From assembly GCF_000167195.1 (NCBI RefSeq), contig NZ_AADV02000003.1, positions 174,501 through 238,500 on the forward strand: a stretch of 64,000 bases of DNA. Reading direction: 5' to 3'. The position numbers were made by a program, and so were the translations under genes. Source of the DNA: Crocosphaera watsonii WH 8501. GTDB lineage: Bacteria; Cyanobacteriota; Cyanobacteriia; Cyanobacteriales; Microcystaceae. The notes under the pieces were generated by a model. The model did not search any database. It saw nothing but the letters and a program-made list of their open reading frames with translations, and was not told the origin of the DNA. Positions 60,431 through 64,000 of this stretch are shown here, in pieces; position 1 is the first letter of the stretch; each line of letters opens with the position of its first letter.

Positions 60431-63400
60431 TTATCCATTATTAAAACCCTCCCTAACCTCCTCAACTGTCTTGTTTAATAAAGACGCAACTGCTTCTAAG
60501 ATGCTGTCATCTTGGGTTTCTTGATAAAACCGTTTGATGTTGGGTAAGCAAATGCTTAACCCGTATTCATCGTTAAACTCAACAAATATTTGTAATGCTT
60601 GTAAGTAATAATTTTTAGCGTCGTCTCTGTTTTCCGTTGCTTCTGCAACTTTCCCTAAGTGAAAGTAGGTTTTTGCTTTTTCGTAGCGATCGCCGTATTC
60701 AATACAAATAGATAAAGCTTTTTGGTAATAGGTTTGTGCTTGGTCCCATTGCCTTAACTCTTGTGCTAATACTCCTAAATGGTGGTAGGTTAATGCTTGA
60801 GAGAAGCGATCTCCATAATCTTCACAGATAGACAAAGCTTGTTGGTAATAATTTATTGCTTCTTTCCAGTTTCTTAACGCTTCTGCAACCATTCCTAAGT
60901 GATGGTAGGTTTTAGCTTTAGAGTAGCGATCTCCATAGTCTTCACAGATAGACAAAGCTTGTTCGTAATAATTTATTGCTTCTTCCCATTCTCGTAGCTT
61001 TTGCGCTATTATTCCTAAGTGATGGTAAGTTGTTGCTTGGGAGTAGCGATTATCGTATTCAATTTTAATAGATAAAGCTTGCTCGTAATAGGTTTGTGCT
61101 GTTTTCCATTCCCGTGTATCTTCGGCTATTATTCCCAACTGATGGTAAGTACGAGCTAGTATACTCTGTTTTTCTGCCTCTTCTTCGTTCTTCAAAGACT
61201 CTAGTAATTTAACTACTTGTAAATAAGCTTCTTTAGCTACTGATTCTTGTTTTAATCTTAAGTAATTATTGGCTTTTTGAAAAAAAGGAATGATACTATC
61301 AATACCTAAGTTAGTTTCTTTGAAATCTTGGGAATATTGTTCAACTTTTTCACAAACAAACTTATCTATATTAAGACAACTTCGATAGTTATTAATGATA
61401 ACTAAATATTTATATAAACACTGATATATATCAATTTTACCCTCTTTTTCTAAACATATTTGCAACGCTGTAAACAAGTTTCCATACTCCAAACGACAGA
61501 AAAAAATCCCGAATTGTCTCTTATTTACTTCTTTTGACTGCAATAAACTCATATAATAATTACCTCCCTCAATATAATGATTCTTAAATCCTTCTTGTAA
61601 TGTGTCTTGAGTTTCTATATCTAATTCGTTTACCTTAGTTCTCAGAAAATAGGGAAAAACTGGTTGAATGGTTAATAAGTGTTCTTCAGTTTGTGGAGGA
61701 TCACCCAATAACATTGGAGACAACAAACCCCAATGTATGGCTTCTGATATCGCCTCTTCAAACTGTTCAAAAGGATAGTCTTTAAATGGTTCTAGTTTTT
61801 GTAATTCTTGGACATAGTTTGGTATCACCTCCCGATAAATAAAACTACTAAAAGGGGCTAAACATAACAATAATTTTTGTGCATCGGGTGATAGGTTGCT
61901 GTGGGAATATTCAACACACTTGAGGATACTTTCTGTCTTATTTTCACTGTCTGCATCTAAGTTAACATCTGCTAATTGTAACCCATTTAATATTTCTTCA
62001 GGGGTTTGGGTTTTTAAGTTTCCTAAGACAACTTCCATTGCCAAAGGATATCCTGCTAAAAGCTTCATTAACCGTTCAAAATTATCATCTGCTTTCACCT
62101 TCTCTCGTTTCTTGGGGTTAGGAATCATTGCATCCAGTATTTTTTCTGCAAGTTCGGTTCTTGACTCCTTATCTAACCCCTGTAACGGATAACGGTAGAT
62201 AATATTGTTGTTGGTATAAACATCTTTTAACCAACTTTCATCACTGCGAGATCCTAAAACTATTTTTGTATTTCCTCCCTTCAACCGTTTTAAGAGATAT
62301 TTCAGTTTCTGCTGTTCATCTTTATCTAACGTATTTTGAATCGCTAAAGGTTGTCCCGTGACTGATTCTAAGTTGTCTAAAATTAAAACATGATTATGGG
62401 ATCTTAAGTCTATAATCAATTTTCCTAATTTTGCAGCGTCTCCCATTGCTTGGAATGTACCGAACTGATACTTATCATAGAACTGCTGTCCGATGTTAAA
62501 TATAATCTGTTCTACTGTCCAAGCTGTTTCATCGTATCCAAAGTAAAATATCTTGTCCACATAATGGGTTTTTGTCCACCATTCCCGTAAATAGTTCAAT
62601 AAAGTAGTCTTTCCGGTTCCTCCCATTCCCTGTAATAACAAGACATTATGTTTCAACAATGACTTTTCTATTTTCAGTATCTCTAAGTCTCGTCCCACGA
62701 AACCATATATAGGTAAAGGGAAACGATATGATTGTTCTAAGTCGGTGTAATATTTTTCTGTTTCCTCTGGTGTCATCTCCCGTAAATTAAAGTTAAGGGG
62801 TTGATTGTTATATACGACGGGAAGTAACCAGTCTTCGAGATCAATAATCTCATTAAAATAAGCTTGTCTCTCTTTATTGTTGTATAACTCTAAACGACTT
62901 AACCGTATCGCTTCAGTAATGGGTTGATTGTTAAATAACTGTCCATACAACTCTTTCATCATCAGCTTTGCAGCAGAAACAGTCACAGAATATGACATCC
63001 CTACAACCATCTGCATTCCTGCCTGTAACAAACGACTACTTAAACTGGTTTCATTACTATACTGTAGGCGCGCACCTTTTCCCACCTTAACTTTATTATC
63101 GTCTATTTTTTCTGTTTTGTCAAGCCTTATCTGTTTCCCAGATTGACAAGCATTGAGAATACAAACAGGAATATTTTTACCTGTTAATAAATCTGTTAAC
63201 TCTGCTGCTTCTACAGGAACGGCTTTACCTTTATTTTCTCCTTCAAAAAAAAGAAACGCTTTCACACCCTCATAAGGCTCTAAATCATCTAAACCATAAC
63301 CCCGTTGATAAAAATAACGACTCTTTTCTACACCATCTTGAAACTGCTTATAACTCATCAAACCACCATGTAAGTCAAAATGAATAATATGATAATAGTT

Positions 63401-64000
63401 ACGGCCCTTTTCTTGCAAATGCTTAGATAAACTTTCATAAGTACCAGGACGTAAAATATCCAGATTAACCCTCAGATTACCTTGTTCAATTAACTCTACT
63501 AAAGGACGGGAAATTGTCCGATAACCCACATCACTATCCTCATCCGGTCGAGCGATCACTGCTAATAAATTGATGACGGGAGAAACAGGAATATCAATAT
63601 TAATATTAATGGGATTAATTAAACGACGAGTCATCAAACAATCTACCGCAAAAGGCCGAGGTAAATCAGGATCTTTCATCCCTTCCCAGTGTAGTGCTTG
63701 AAACTCAGGGGTTTTACTTTGAATTTCAAAAGCGATCTCATTTATTTTAGGTTTTAGTTGACGGTAATCACTATAAAGAGCAAAATCTTGCTTAAAAACC
63801 TGTTCAAATAAAGACAACCCATAATCATTAACACTATCTGCCGCTTTTTTAGCAGTTTCTGTGTTTAACATGGGAGTCACTAACCACCCCTCAAAATACC
63901 ATTCTAAAAGGGTTTCATCTTCCTTGGTAAATGGATCTGAAACAGTAATAGAATATTCTTGATTATTAATAATTAATTGAGCAGAAAAACCGTTTTCTGT
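60431..64000 (-). CDS. CHAT peptidase - NTPase - TPR protein, 5' end outside window
   Basis: The frame is open to base 64000, so the N-terminus is cut; upstream of the GTG at 63880 it still encodes conserved-looking residues (SDPFTKEDETLLEWYF). Counting from that GTG: a CHAT (caspase-like) domain at about 90-360 with His171 in IIHFDLHGG and Cys245 in CILNACQSGK; an NB-ARC/NACHT-type NTPase with Walker A GMGGTGKTT at 418-426 and Walker B HVLILDNLES near 500; then a helical linker and about six TPR units of 40 residues (KTYHHLG.VA..L..W.EAINYY.QALSI). This is the architecture of NTPase-regulated peptidases in conflict and cell-death systems. TPRs probably sense, the NTPase switches, CHAT cuts. 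Target unknown. Confidence 0.9.
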   Translation of the reverse strand, partial: TENGFSAQLIINNQEYSITVSDPFTKEDETLLEWYFEGWLVTPMLNTETAKKAADSVNDYGLSLFEQVFKQDFALYSDYRQLKPKINEIAFEIQSKTPEFQALHWEGMKDPDLPRPFAVDCLMTRRLINPININIDIPVSPVINLLAVIARPDEDSDVGYRTISRPLVELIEQGNLRVNLDILRPGTYESLSKHLQEKGRNYYHIIHFDLHGGLMSYKQFQDGVEKSRYFYQRGYGLDDLEPYEGVKAFLFFEGENKGKAVPVEAAELTDLLTGKNIPVCILNACQSGKQIRLDKTEKIDDNKVKVGKGARLQYSNETSLSSRLLQAGMQMVVGMSYSVTVSAAKLMMKELYGQLFNNQPITEAIRLSRLELYNNKERQAYFNEIIDLEDWLLPVVYNNQPLNFNLREMTPEETEKYYTDLEQSYRFPLPIYGFVGRDLEILKIEKSLLKHNVLLLQGMGGTGKTTLLNYLREWWTKTHYVDKIFYFGYDETAWTVEQIIFNIGQQFYDKYQFGTFQAMGDAAKLGKLIIDLRSHNHVLILDNLESVTGQPLAIQNTLDKDEQQKLKYLLKRLKGGNTKIVLGSRSDESWLKDVYTNNNIIYRYPLQGLDKESRTELAEKILDAMIPNPKKREKVKADDNFERLMKLLAGYPLAMEVVLGNLKTQTPEEILNGLQLADVNLDADSENKTESILKCVEYSHSNLSPDAQKLLLCLAPFSSFIYREVIPNYVQELQKLEPFKDYPFEQFEEAISEAIHWGLLSPMLLGDPPQTEEHLLTIQPVFPYFLRTKVNELDIETQDTLQEGFKNHYIEGGNYYMSLLQSKEVNKRQFGIFFCRLEYGNLFTALQICLEKEGKIDIYQCLYKYLVIINNYRSCLNIDKFVCEKVEQYSQDFKETNLGIDSIIPFFQKANNYLRLKQESVAKEAYLQVVKLLESLKNEEEAEKQSILARTYHQLGIIAEDTREWKTAQTYYEQALSIKIEYDNRYSQATTYHHLGIIAQKLREWEEAINYYEQALSICEDYGDRYSKAKTYHHLGMVAEALRNWKEAINYYQQALSICEDYGDRFSQALTYHHLGVLAQELRQWDQAQTYYQKALSICIEYGDRYEKAKTYFHLGKVAEATENRDDAKNYYLQALQIFVEFNDEYGLSICLPNIKRFYQETQDDSILEAVASLLNKTVEEVREGFNNG

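Overview
The window looks like chromosomal DNA of a unicellular, AT-rich cyanobacterium, most likely of the Crocosphaera/Cyanothece type. Frequent GCGATCGC (HIP1) octamers, heptanucleotide tandem repeats, menB (phylloquinone), ispH, a PatD-like gene, DUF29 and Uma2 proteins, and a very high insertion-sequence load all point that way. The taxonomic call is inference; no rRNA or tRNA gene is visible.

Layout. 1-5.9 kb: a DUF389 membrane protein cut by the left edge, msrA, then an overlapping pair of a small peptidase-associated protein and a caspase/FGE-sulfatase-fold protein. The 3' end of that second gene has the signature of a diversity-generating retroelement (DGR) variable region. 5.9-7.6 kb: first intact copy of a 1,693 bp IS with an IS5-like transposase. 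7.7-17.1 kb: two methyltransferases, a TPR protein, menB, a small HTH protein, trpD, a prolyl oligopeptidase, a DUF3082-like protein, a cytochrome c6-like gene with a stop inside its signal peptide, and ispH. 17.3-21 kb: a TVP38 protein, a tnpB-only IS200/IS605 element and a PotD-like lipoprotein. 21-26.6 kb: mfd, a glutathione S-transferase-like gene, two small proteins and a response regulator. 26.65-28.34 kb: second IS5-like copy. 28.5-35.1 kb: an orphan DNA methyltransferase, a membrane protein, patD-like, rsh, uma2-like, rnhA and a small protein.

35.1-46 kb is a rearranged island. Pyruvate kinase has lost its 5' end at a 2,007 bp IS1634-like element, and the other side of that element holds only the last 75 codons of a type I restriction gene (hsdR). 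A second, inverted copy at 43.7-45.7 kb is likewise flanked by two broken genes. Between the copies lie a kptA cluster, an alanine/serine-glyoxylate aminotransferase and an mnmC-like methyltransferase. 46-50.1 kb: a truncated FG-GAP protein, an aldo/keto reductase and a dead IS1380-type transposase. 50.2-56.5 kb: DUF362, folE, two COG0523 (CobW-type) metallochaperones with Zur-like operators (the second chaperone carries a premature amber stop), dusA and a universal stress protein. 56.7-64 kb: secreted protein, acyltransferase, RibD-type reductase, small paired genes, an orphan antitoxin-like gene and a CHAT-NTPase-TPR protein running off the right edge.

The intergenic DNA is dense with small repeats: two MITE-like families ending in TATAGC, a 117 bp element found twice with one mismatch, GTAGGGTG-type inverted repeats used as insertion targets, and 7-bp tandem arrays. 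Zinc homeostasis (CobW plus FolE) and two protease-centred conflict modules (caspase-FGE and CHAT-NTPase-TPR) are the clearest functional groupings. The best candidate for something unusual is the adenine-patterned variable region at the end of the caspase-FGE gene.
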